Source of the DNA: Leisingera coralii | GTDB taxonomy: Bacteria > Pseudomonadota > Alphaproteobacteria > Rhodobacterales > Rhodobacteraceae | Direction of reading: 5' to 3' | DNA length: 64,000 nucleotides | NCBI RefSeq assembly: GCF_049056525.1 | Contig: NZ_JBHUPT010000040.1 | Location: 58,313-122,312 of the forward strand | In this document: positions 1 through 7,060 of the stretch, in pieces | How positions within the stretch are numbered: the stretch's first letter is position 1 | Layout of the letters: each line of letters opens with the position of its first letter | The notes under the pieces: generated by a model | Told to the model about the DNA's origin: nothing | The model's input: the letters and a program-made list of their open reading frames with translations, nothing else | Database searches by the model: none | Program-made: the position numbers and the translations under genes

Positions 1-1
1 A

Positions 2-61
2 GAGGCAGGCCGCACTGTGCGGCTGGAGCTGAACCTGGAAAAGATCACACTGCAGTTCTGA
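2..61 (+). CDS. C-terminal end of an unidentified protein (partial)
   Basis: An open frame enters from the left edge and ends at TGA 59-61, leaving 19 residues that finish in an alternating hydrophobic strand (VRLELNL then ITLQF). A good intrinsic terminator follows 22 nt later, which supports a real gene end. A last beta strand of this kind would fit a HATPase-like fold such as a ChpT-type histidine phosphotransferase, but 19 residues are too few to assign a family. The gene converges on proA. Confidence 0.4.
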   Translation, partial: EAGRTVRLELNLEKITLQF

Positions 62-83
62 ACTGCGCGGATACTCACAAAGA

Positions 84-110
84 AACGCCGGGCAGTTCGC
101 CCGGCGTTTT
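84..110 (+). terminator. Intrinsic terminator, probably bidirectional
   Basis: A perfect 10-bp stem (AACGCCGGGC at 84-93, GCCCGGCGTT at 99-108) with a 5-nt loop is followed by more T on the plus side and preceded by AAAG, which reads as CTTT on the minus side. It sits between the converging 3' ends of the left-edge gene and proA and can serve both. Confidence 0.75.
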
Positions 111-123
111 GCATTTCTGAGGG

Positions 124-1389
124 TCAGGCGCGAGTGGTGCCGTTGCCGCGCACCAGATACTTGAAGCTGGTGAGCTGGGTGGCACCCACGGGCCCGCGGG
201 CATGCATCTTGCCGGTGGCAATGCCGATCTCGGCACCCATCCCGAATTCGCCGCCATCGGCGAATTGAGTCGAGGCATTGTGCATCAGGATGGCGCTGTC
301 CAGCTCAGAAAAGAATTTCTGAACCGCGGCCTCATCCTCGGTGATGATGCAGTCGGTATGCTGGGAGTGATGGGTGCGGATGTGCTGGATCGCCTCGTCA
401 ATGTCCGCGACCTGTTTCGCCGCGATGATCGAATCCAGGTATTCCTTGCCCCAATCCTCGTCGCTGGCCGTAGCCATGCCATCCGGCCCCGGAAGACCTG
501 CCTCGGCGCGGATCTCCACGCCAGCGCCGGACAGCGCCTCCAGCACTGCCTTGCCCAGCGTGTCCGCAATATCCTGATGGATCAGCAGGCACTCAGCAGC
601 GCCGCAGATGCCGGTGCGCCGGGTTTTGGCGTTCAGCACCACGTCCAGCGCCTTTTGCGGATCGGCGGCCTTGTCGAGGTAGATGTGCACGATGCCTTCG
701 AGATGGGCAAAGACCGGCACCCGCGCCTCGCGCTGGACCAGCCCGACCAGGCCCTTGCCGCCGCGGGGCACGATGACGTCGACAAATTCGGTCATGGTCA
801 GAAGTTCCTGCACCGCGGCGCGGTCGCGGGTCGGAACCAGCTGCACGGCCTCTTCGGGCAGGCCTGCAGACTTCAGGCCCTCCGCCAGGCAGGCGTGGAT
901 CGCCTGGGAGGAATGGAAGCTTTCCGAGCCGCCGCGCAGGATCACTGCGTTGCCCGATTTCAGGCACAGCGCGCCGGCATCGGCGGTGACGTTGGGGCGG
1001 CTTTCGTAAATCACGCCGATTACCCCCAGCGGGGTGCGCACACGCTGGATTTTCAGGCCGGTGGGCTGTTCCCACTCTTCCATCACTTCGCCAACCGGAT
1101 CGCGCTGGTCCGCCACCGCACGCAAGCCATCGACGATGCCCTGGATGCGGGCCTCGTCCAGCATCAGCCGGTCCATCATCGCGTCCGACAGGCCCTTGTT
1201 CCTGCCAAACTCCAGATCCTTGGAATTAGCTGCGATGATCTCCGCCCGGCGGCTCCAGACCGCCTCGGCAGCGCCGATCAGGGCCGCATGTTTGCGTTCA
1301 GCGCTGGCTGTCGCCAGGACTTGTGCCGCTTGCTTTGCACGTTTGCCAAGCTCCGCCATCACGGCGGGGATATTCTCATTGTCTTTCAT
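124..1389 (-). CDS. proA: Glutamate-5-semialdehyde dehydrogenase (gamma-glutamyl phosphate reductase)
   Basis: ProA reduces gamma-glutamyl phosphate to glutamate-5-semialdehyde with NADPH, the second step of proline synthesis in the cytoplasm. The 421 residues match the usual family length. The catalytic cysteine is Cys262 in RRTGICGAAE, and the family motif IYESRPNVT lies at 127-135. The ATG at 1389 has an AAGGGC-like ribosome site. The gene is the last of obgE-proB-proA, 75 nt after proB, so both enzymes of the unstable acyl-phosphate step are made together. proC is not in the window. Confidence 0.96.
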   Translation of the reverse strand: MKDNENIPAVMAELGKRAKQAAQVLATASAERKHAALIGAAEAVWSRRAEIIAANSKDLEFGRNKGLSDAMMDRLMLDEARIQGIVDGLRAVADQRDPVGEVMEEWEQPTGLKIQRVRTPLGVIGVIYESRPNVTADAGALCLKSGNAVILRGGSESFHSSQAIHACLAEGLKSAGLPEEAVQLVPTRDRAAVQELLTMTEFVDVIVPRGGKGLVGLVQREARVPVFAHLEGIVHIYLDKAADPQKALDVVLNAKTRRTGICGAAECLLIHQDIADTLGKAVLEALSGAGVEIRAEAGLPGPDGMATASDEDWGKEYLDSIIAAKQVADIDEAIQHIRTHHSQHTDCIITEDEAAVQKFFSELDSAILMHNASTQFADGGEFGMGAEIGIATGKMHARGPVGATQLTSFKYLVRGNGTTRA

Positions 1390-1464
1390 ATGTCTCGCGC
1401 CCTTGCCGGTCCCTGTCTGGCACTTCAGTGCTTGCCGGCTGGAATAACCTATCAGGTGGTCTGA

Positions 1465-2571
1465 TCAAAGCGCCATATCATCGCGGTGGATCAGGGCCGC
1501 GCGGCCGGGATAGCCCAGCGTGGCCTCGATCTCCTTCGAATGGCGCCCCTGGATGGCGCGGGCCTCGTCGGCGGTGTAGCGCGACAGTCCCTGCCCCAGC
1601 TTGCGCCTGTCTGGGCCGAGGATGGCCAGCGGATCACCGCGGCCAAAGTCACCCTCCACGTGACGGACGCCTGCGGGCAGCAGGCTTTTGCCGGACATCA
1701 GCGCGCGTGCCGCGCCGTCATCAATTGTCAGAACACCGCGCGTCTTCATCGCCGCGATCCAATGCTTGCGCGCAGCCTGCGGATCACCCTGCCCCGCAAA
1801 CCAGGTGCAAGGTGCTCCTTCCTCTAGCGTTTTCAAGGGGTTCAATGGAGAACCTTCAGTAATCGCCATGGTGCAGCCTGCGGCAGTAGCCATTTTGGCC
1901 GCCAGCAGTTTGGTGATCATGCCGCCCTTTGACAGGCCGGAAACACCATCGCCCGCCATCGCCTCGATCTCGGGCGTGATCTCGTCAATGCGGTCGAAGC
2001 GTTTGGCATCCGGGTCCAGCGCTGGGTTCCCGCTGTAGAATCCGTCGACATCTGACAGCAGGATCAGACAATCGGCGCCAACGGTCACGGCCACCTGGGC
2101 GGCCAGACGGTCATTGTCGCCATAGCGGATCTCATCCGTGGCGATGGTGTCATTTTCGTTGACGATGGGCACCGCGCCCATGCTCAGCAGCGTCTCCAGC
2201 GTCGCGCGGGAGTTCAGGTAACGGCGGCGGTTCTCGCTGTCTTCCAACGTCACCAGCACCTGCGCGGTGGTGATCCGGTGCGGCGCCAGCGCCTCTTCAT
2301 AGGCGCGTGCCAAGCGGATCTGGCCGACGGCGGCGGCGGCCTGGGATTGTTCCAGCGGCAAGTCTGCACGGGGCAGCCCCAGCACGCCACGGCCCAAGGC
2401 GATGGACCCGGAGGACACCAGAACCACATCGGTGCCGCGGGATTTCAGCCAGGCGACATCATTGGCCAGCGAGTGCAGCCAGCCGGCTCGCAGCTCTCCG
2501 GTGTCCCGGTCGACCAGCAGCGCCGAGCCGATCTTGACAACAATCCGTTTGGCCGAACTCAGGGCTGCCAA
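1465..2571 (-). CDS. proB: Glutamate 5-kinase
   Basis: ProB phosphorylates glutamate to gamma-glutamyl phosphate, the committed and usually proline-inhibited step of proline synthesis. The 368 residues hold an amino-acid kinase domain (KIGSALL at 13-19, VNENDT at 137-142, YGDNDRLAA at 150-158, LLSDVDG at 171-177) and a C-terminal PUA domain from about 275. The start is a TTG at 2571: an exact AGGAGG lies 7 nt upstream inside the end of obgE, the two genes overlap by 13 nt, and no better ATG lies before the KIGS motif. The overlap suggests coupled translation. Confidence 0.95.
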   Translation of the reverse strand: MAALSSAKRIVVKIGSALLVDRDTGELRAGWLHSLANDVAWLKSRGTDVVLVSSGSIALGRGVLGLPRADLPLEQSQAAAAVGQIRLARAYEEALAPHRITTAQVLVTLEDSENRRRYLNSRATLETLLSMGAVPIVNENDTIATDEIRYGDNDRLAAQVAVTVGADCLILLSDVDGFYSGNPALDPDAKRFDRIDEITPEIEAMAGDGVSGLSKGGMITKLLAAKMATAAGCTMAITEGSPLNPLKTLEEGAPCTWFAGQGDPQAARKHWIAAMKTRGVLTIDDGAARALMSGKSLLPAGVRHVEGDFGRGDPLAILGPDRRKLGQGLSRYTADEARAIQGRHSKEIEATLGYPGRAALIHRDDMAL

Positions 2572-3593
2572 GGCTCTTCCTCCTCAGCGGGTTTCATCCG
2601 CACGCGGTCATCGTCGATTTCGGCACGCACAGCGCGCAGCACCTCGTTCAGCCCTTCGCGGCTGACGCCGGACATCATCATCACCGGCCCGCCCACGGCG
2701 GCTTCCAGCGCGGCGCGTTTCTCGTCCCGCTCCTCAGGGTCGAGGGCGTCGACCTTGTTCAGAGCGGTGATGCGGGGTTTGGTGGCCAGTTCGCCGCCAT
2801 AGGCCTCGAGCTCACCAATGATGGTTTCGTAATCCTCCACCACCGTTTCCGAGGTGCCGTCCACCAGGTGCAGCAGCACCGCGCAGCGTTCGACATGGCC
2901 TAGGAACCGGTCGCCGATGCCGCGGCCCTCATGCGCGCCTTCGATCAGGCCGGGAATGTCGGCCACCACGAATTCGGTGTTGTCGATCCCCACGACGCCC
3001 AGGTTCGGGTGCAGGGTGGTAAAGGGGTAATCGGCGATCTTGGGGCGCGCGTTGGAGGTCGCCGCCAGAAAGGTCGACTTGCCTGCGTTCGGCAGGCCCA
3101 AAAGCCCCGCATCGGCAATCAGCTTGAGCCGCAGCCAGATGGTGCGCTCGACGCCCTCCTGCCCCGGGTTGGCGCGGCGCGGCGCCTGGTTGGTGGCGGA
3201 CTTGAAGTGCAGGTTGCCAAAGCCGCCATTGCCGCCCTTGGCCAGCAGCACACGCTGGCCGGGTTCGGTCAGGTCGGCCAGAACGGTTTCCTGATCCTCG
3301 TCCAGGATCTCGGTCCCCACGGGGACCCGCAGGATGATGTCGTCGCCGTCCTTGCCGGTGCGCTGGCGGCCCATGCCAGACTGGCCGTTCTTGGCAAAGA
3401 AATGCTGCTGGTAGCGGAAGTCGATCAGGGTGTTCAGCCCCTCGGTGACCTCAGCCCAGACCGAGCCGCCCTTGCCGCCGTCGCCGCCGTCCGGGCCGCC
3501 AAATTCGATGTACTTTTCACGCCGGAAGCTGACGCAGCCGTTCCCGCCGGCGCCCGAGCGGATATAGACCTTTGCCAGATCGAGGAATTTCAT
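2559..3593 (-). CDS. obgE: Obg family ribosome-assembly GTPase
   Basis: Obg (CgtA) is an essential GTPase that binds the 50S subunit late in assembly and links ribosome state to growth and stringent control. Residues 1-158 form the glycine-rich Obg fold. The G domain follows with GLPNAGKST at 166-174, DIPG at 212-215 and NKVD at 279-282. The 344-residue length is typical of proteobacterial Obg without a C-terminal OCT domain. ATG 3593 has GGAG 6-7 nt upstream. It leads the obgE-proB-proA operon and lies downstream of rplU-rpmA on the same strand, the usual neighbourhood for obg. Confidence 0.97.
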   Translation of the reverse strand: MKFLDLAKVYIRSGAGGNGCVSFRREKYIEFGGPDGGDGGKGGSVWAEVTEGLNTLIDFRYQQHFFAKNGQSGMGRQRTGKDGDDIILRVPVGTEILDEDQETVLADLTEPGQRVLLAKGGNGGFGNLHFKSATNQAPRRANPGQEGVERTIWLRLKLIADAGLLGLPNAGKSTFLAATSNARPKIADYPFTTLHPNLGVVGIDNTEFVVADIPGLIEGAHEGRGIGDRFLGHVERCAVLLHLVDGTSETVVEDYETIIGELEAYGGELATKPRITALNKVDALDPEERDEKRAALEAAVGGPVMMMSGVSREGLNEVLRAVRAEIDDDRVRMKPAEEEEPWQP

Positions 3594-3714
3594 GACAGCT
3601 CCTTAATGCGGCAGGGTCTTGCTGCCTGCCCGCGCAGTACAAGTGTCCCGCCAAGGCCCGGGGCTTTGACGGGAATGTTTCGTTTGCCTTACCGCAAAGC
3701 GCGCGCCGCGCCAA

Positions 3715-4251
3715 TCACAGTTTTCGGCTGTAGGTCCAGGTTGGGACAGTGGCATCGCGCGCGACGGAAAAGCTCTCGGCGTCGCCAAGGTAGTCAAAGC
3801 CGCAATGGATCAGCACACGGGCCGAGGCGGGATTATCCTGAAACACCGAGGCGAACATCGCCGCGTTGTTTTGCGGATTTGCATCGACAAGCGCCTTGAG
3901 TGCCGCAGAGGCTAGCCCGGTATTCCAAAACGGCGGCGCGGTCCAATAGGACACCTCCGACTGGTTGCGGTCCATCCGCTTGAGGCCGATCACACCCTTC
4001 AGTTCGGCGTCGCCATCAACGGTGCCGTCAATCACCCAGACATCCTCGTCGCGGTCATCCGCCATGGCGCGCGCCACAAAGGCTTCTGCCGCGCCGGGCG
4101 GCAGCGGGTGCGGGATCGACCGGGTCATGCGGGCGACGCGTTCATCGCTGACATAATGCTCGATCAGACCGGCGTCAGATTTTCGCAGCGGCCGCAGAAT
4201 GAAACGCTCGGTTTCGATCACCTGCTGGCACACGATTTGATCCAGGTTCAT
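3715..4251 (-). CDS. GNAT family N-acetyltransferase (RimJ/RimL type)
   Basis: This 178-residue protein has the layout of RimJ/RimL-like acetyltransferases, which move acetyl from acetyl-CoA to an amine, often a protein N-terminus. Seen are the N-terminal TERFILRPL strand, the GVIGL strand, the SYWTAPPFWNTGLASAALKA segment that stands at the acetyl-CoA pyrophosphate loop, and NPASARVLIHCGF at the C-terminal acetyl-CoA motif. The ATG at 4251 has GAGGAG 9 nt upstream. It lies between rpmA and obgE, where Rhodobacterales often carry one or two GNAT genes. The substrate cannot be told from sequence. Confidence 0.88.
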   Translation of the reverse strand: MNLDQIVCQQVIETERFILRPLRKSDAGLIEHYVSDERVARMTRSIPHPLPPGAAEAFVARAMADDRDEDVWVIDGTVDGDAELKGVIGLKRMDRNQSEVSYWTAPPFWNTGLASAALKALVDANPQNNAAMFASVFQDNPASARVLIHCGFDYLGDAESFSVARDATVPTWTYSRKL

Positions 4252-4473
4252 GAATGTGCTCCTCCTCTGCCGAATTTGTACGGGCGGACAATGCCCTGTT
4301 TTTTATGGCGGCCAATTTCAGATGGGCACGCCCTGCCCCGACGGCAAGACGCACCCCCTTCAAATGGGGCAAAACTTCCCGTTGGCCGGGCGTGAACACC
4401 CGGGAGCGGCAGCGCTGCATTGCGGGCAATGGCCCCTGCAGGAAAAATCATCAGATACTCGCTTACGCAAAAC

Positions 4474-4505
4474 AGAAAAGGGGACCGGCTATATAGCCGA
4501 TCCCC
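4474..4505 (-). terminator. Intrinsic terminator of rplU-rpmA
   Basis: On the minus strand a 13-bp stem (GGGGATCGGCTAT with ATAGCCGGTCCCC, one G-U pair, positions 4480-4505) is followed by TTTTCTGTTTT. It begins about 30 nt after the rpmA stop and separates the ribosomal operon from the acetyltransferase gene. The rest of 4252-4473 shows no gene. Confidence 0.85.
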
Positions 4506-4534
4506 CTAAAGACTTCTTTACCCTTCGGGTCGGC

Positions 4535-4804
4535 TTACTCAGCGGCCTCCGCCACTGGGAGAACCGATACAAAGGTGCGGCCTTTCAGGCCTTTGCGGAA
4601 GCTTACAGCACCGTTAGCAGTGGCAAACAGAGTGTGGTCCTTGCCAATGCCCACGCCTTCGCCCGGCCAGAACTTGGTGCCGCGCTGACGCACGATGATG
4701 TTGCCTGCGATGGCCGCCTGGCCACCGTAGAGTTTCACGCCAAGGCGGCGACCGGCAGAGTCGCGGCCGTTACGGGAGGAACCGCCAGCTTTTTTATGTG
4801 CCAT
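4535..4804 (-). CDS. rpmA: 50S ribosomal protein L27
   Basis: L27 is an 89-residue component of the large subunit whose flexible N-terminus reaches the peptidyl-transferase centre. The protein begins MAHKKAGGSSRNGRDS directly, the form that needs no N-terminal cleavage, and carries the family core GVKLYGG, GNIIVRQRGTKFWPG and HTLFA. AAGGAG lies upstream of ATG 4804. It follows rplU by 11 nt and is followed by a strong terminator. Confidence 0.98.
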   Translation of the reverse strand: MAHKKAGGSSRNGRDSAGRRLGVKLYGGQAAIAGNIIVRQRGTKFWPGEGVGIGKDHTLFATANGAVSFRKGLKGRTFVSVLPVAEAAE

Positions 4805-4815
4805 TCTCTCTCTCC

Positions 4816-5373
4816 TTAGCCTTTGGCCAGCTCTTTGGCCTGCTCAACCCACTCGGGCTTCACTTTGATTGCCTCGATACCAGCAATGTCGTCTTCGGAC
4901 AAGGCTGCGATCTGGGCAAAGCTGGTGAGGCCTGCTTCTGCCAGTTTCTTGGCAGCTGCGGGGCCGACGCCGGTCAGCTTGGTCAGGTCGTCTGCGCCTG
5001 CAGCAGCTTCAGCGGCCGGGGCAGCTTTGGCAGCGGCTTTCGGAGCAGCTTTGGTTGCACCCGATGCCAGGATCTCGGTGATCCGGACCAGGGTCAGTTT
5101 CTGACGGTGGCCTTTGGTGCGCTTGGAGGAGTGCTTCCGGCGGCGCTTCACAAAGTTGATCAGCTTTTCGCCTTTGATCTGGTCGATCACTTCTGCCTTC
5201 ACGGCAGCGCCTTCCACCAGCGGAGCGCCCACAACGGGTGCGTCGCCGCCAAGCATCAGAACTTCGTCGAACTGGATGGTGTCGCCAGCATCTGCAGCAA
5301 GCTTTTCAACGCGGAGCACATCGCCCGCCTGAACCTTGTACTGCTTGCCGCCAGTCTTGAGGACCGCAAACAT
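4816..5373 (-). CDS. rplU: 50S ribosomal protein L21 with C-terminal helix-hairpin-helix extension
   Basis: Residues 1-105 are ordinary L21 (MFAVLKTGGKQYKV at the start, RRKHSSKRTKGHRQ near 80-90), a 23S rRNA-binding large-subunit protein. The protein does not stop there but continues to residue 185. An Ala/Lys-rich linker (about 106-128) leads to a compact domain with LTKLTGVGPAAAKKL and LTSFAQIAALS, a helix-hairpin-helix signature of the kind found in nucleic-acid-binding proteins. The same tail is known in other alphaproteobacterial L21 proteins, so it is lineage-typical. An AAGGAAAAG site precedes ATG 5373. Confidence 0.97.
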   Translation of the reverse strand: MFAVLKTGGKQYKVQAGDVLRVEKLAADAGDTIQFDEVLMLGGDAPVVGAPLVEGAAVKAEVIDQIKGEKLINFVKRRRKHSSKRTKGHRQKLTLVRITEILASGATKAAPKAAAKAAPAAEAAAGADDLTKLTGVGPAAAKKLAEAGLTSFAQIAALSEDDIAGIEAIKVKPEWVEQAKELAKG

Positions 5374-5511
5374 GTGCGTCTTTCCTTTTCTTACCGCGTC
5401 CTACGGCCCCCCTTGCGGGCGTTCCGGCTGATGCCGCCTCGAACAGCGCGCCCGTTTGCAGGGCGGATTACAAGTGAATCCCGGCACGCGGATTCCGGGC
5501 CGGGATGCGGG

Positions 5512-5540
5512 CTTATGGTTCGGAATGCCAAGGCTGTCAA
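5512..5540 (-). promoter_or_regulatory. Sigma-70-type promoter for rplU-rpmA
   Basis: On the minus strand a perfect TTGACA (-35, 5535-5540) stands 17 nt before CATAAG (-10, 5512-5517, 4 of 6 matches), about 140 nt upstream of the rplU start. Spacing and -35 are ideal and the position suits a ribosomal operon. It is called from sequence only. Confidence 0.6.
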
Positions 5541-5576
5541 CCGTTTTCCACAGGTAGCGCCAATGGCTTGCCGGGT

Positions 5577-6422
5577 TCAGATATCCTGCCCCGGTGTCAG
5601 CTCCGCCATCCGGTGGGCCAGTTCCTCAAAGCGGTTGGCGGTGATTTCATATTGCACCGCATTCAGCAGCTCGTAGACCCGCTGCATCGGCGCCTCCTCC
5701 AGCGCCTCGACATAGGTCTGGACCTCGGCGTCGGTGAACTCCTGATAGGTGTAGGCAGAGGCCGCCAGGCTGGAGGCCTGCAGGCTGAGGCGCAGGTCCC
5801 CTTCCTGCTCCTTCATCAGCGCCCGAAGGCCGTCTGCGTCCAGTTCCAGTTCGATCACACCGGCAGCGGCGGCGGCCATCAGAAAGCGGAACTGGATCTG
5901 CTGCAGCGCCTTTACGCCGGTGCCGGCCGCATCAATGGCCGTTCCCATGCGCTGGTACATGGCAACACGCTCGCTGCCTTCCTTGACCAGATCGGAGATG
6001 ATCCGGTTGCCCGCCAGCTGCTTTACCTCGTCATCTTCAACCATGTGGGAGGCGTTTTCCGCCCGCACCAGGCGCTTGCCCAGATCGCTGGCGTAAAAGG
6101 CTGCGGCATGGTCCAGCGCCTCATCGTCCAGGGTCTTCTCCAGGATTTCCAGGGCAAGCCCGCGCATTTCCCGTGTATCGAACACTTCTTCGGACAAGGC
6201 GGTCCACTGGCTGCCAAAGGCACCGGTATCGAAACCCAGCATTTCCGGCGCGCTTGAGGCGGACAGCGCAATACTGTCGAGCGCCACATCAAACCCGGTC
6301 ACCTCCAAGAACGTCTTCACCCGCTCCCTGTCTGCAGCCAAAGCCGGCAGGGCCGCCATGGCCAAACACAGCACAGCAAGGAAACGCACGAGCACAGCGG
6401 GGATTGGGGTAATCATCTGCAT
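5577..6422 (-). CDS. Exported DUF2059 family protein
   Basis: A 281-residue protein with a clear signal peptide: basic start, hydrophobic VRFLAVLCLAMAALPAL, cleavage after ALAA near residue 30. The mature part is almost all helix and rich in Glu, Asp and Ala, with FYASDLGKRLVRAE around residue 110-120, which fits the periplasmic DUF2059 family, whose function is unknown. Two near start codons (6422 and 6416) are possible and neither has a clear ribosome site. It sits between the rplU promoter and tRNA-Ser with no operon partner. Confidence 0.75.
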   Translation of the reverse strand: MQMITPIPAVLVRFLAVLCLAMAALPALAADRERVKTFLEVTGFDVALDSIALSASSAPEMLGFDTGAFGSQWTALSEEVFDTREMRGLALEILEKTLDDEALDHAAAFYASDLGKRLVRAENASHMVEDDEVKQLAGNRIISDLVKEGSERVAMYQRMGTAIDAAGTGVKALQQIQFRFLMAAAAAGVIELELDADGLRALMKEQEGDLRLSLQASSLAASAYTYQEFTDAEVQTYVEALEEAPMQRVYELLNAVQYEITANRFEELAHRMAELTPGQDI

Positions 6423-6540
6423 AGGGCAAATCTAGGCAAAAACCTTTGGCTGGCAACGGAAATCCGGCTTTTTTTGGCAAAGGCGCATTTCGCCCTTGCG
6501 CCGGTCCGGAATCAACATTAAACCGCGCCTCACCCCCCGC

Positions 6541-6630
6541 GGAGAGGTGCCGGAGTGGTCGAACGGGGCGGTCTCGAAAACCGTTGTGGGTGCAAGCCCA
6601 CCCAGGGTTCGAATCCCTGTCTCTCCGCCA
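6541..6630 (+). tRNA. tRNA-Ser (CGA)
   Basis: A complete class II tRNA of 90 nt with encoded CCA (6628-6630). The acceptor GGAGAGG pairs with TCTCTCC (one G-U). The anticodon stem is at 6568-6572/6580-6584, with loop CTCGAAA at 6573-6579 giving anticodon CGA (6575-6577), which reads UCG. There is a long variable arm (TGTGGGTGCAAGCCCACC), and the T arm carries GGTTCGAATCC. Its 3' part is repeated exactly at 9339-9408, so the gene is also an attachment site. Confidence 0.97.
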
Positions 6631-6638
6631 CTTTCCCC
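6569..6638 (+). repeat. Attachment-site direct repeat, left copy (within tRNA-Ser)
   Basis: A 70-bp block runs from the tRNA-Ser anticodon stem through the CCA end and 8 nt beyond (CTTTCCCC). It is identical to 9339-9408. Sequence identity stops sharply at both ends. A 3'-tRNA repeat in direct orientation is the normal mark of integration by a tyrosine recombinase, with the intact tRNA rebuilt on one side. Confidence 0.85.
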
Positions 6639-7060
6639 CTGAGATCGCGACACTCTACAAAGAACGACGCGCAATAGCATGCTGCTTATACTATCAGGCG
6701 GTCTTTCCATTGAACAACAGATGGGTTCGTTTGCAAATAGACCAAAATAGTTTTCCGCATTCGGCAAACAAGTCTGCTTAGGCCAGCACGTCTTTCCGCC
6801 CAGCTCCCATTCGGCCCATTGCCACCATTGGTGGATCGTGCGGCGAGTGTCAGGTCCCCTCTCTGCCTAACGCGGTTTCCACATTTGTGTCACTTGGTCT
6901 GGTCGTCTTTTTGAGGCTCCGTGTCGGAAGCGGTGAAATCTCATGCGAACTTCACAAGTAGCATACCTTCAATAACGCACCTTATCGGACATTGAAGCGG
7001 GTCAGCGGACCCGACGCAGAGCGGCTTTCAAACTGGTGGTGTGACCGAAGGAAAATAATC
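6639..7060. other. Noncoding left part of the island
   Basis: About 420 bp with lower GC than the flanks, including TTTTCCGCATTCGGCAAAC and many short A/T runs. I find no convincing gene on either strand. The reading frame of the oxidoreductase is open from 6992, but the segment before 7061 does not resemble its family. Promoter elements for the island gene should lie here, though no strong -35/-10 pair stands out. Confidence 0.5.

Noticed and set aside
202..1464. A 420-codon open frame opposite proA
   Set aside because: It mirrors proA, shows no motif and has no ribosome site; proA is certain.
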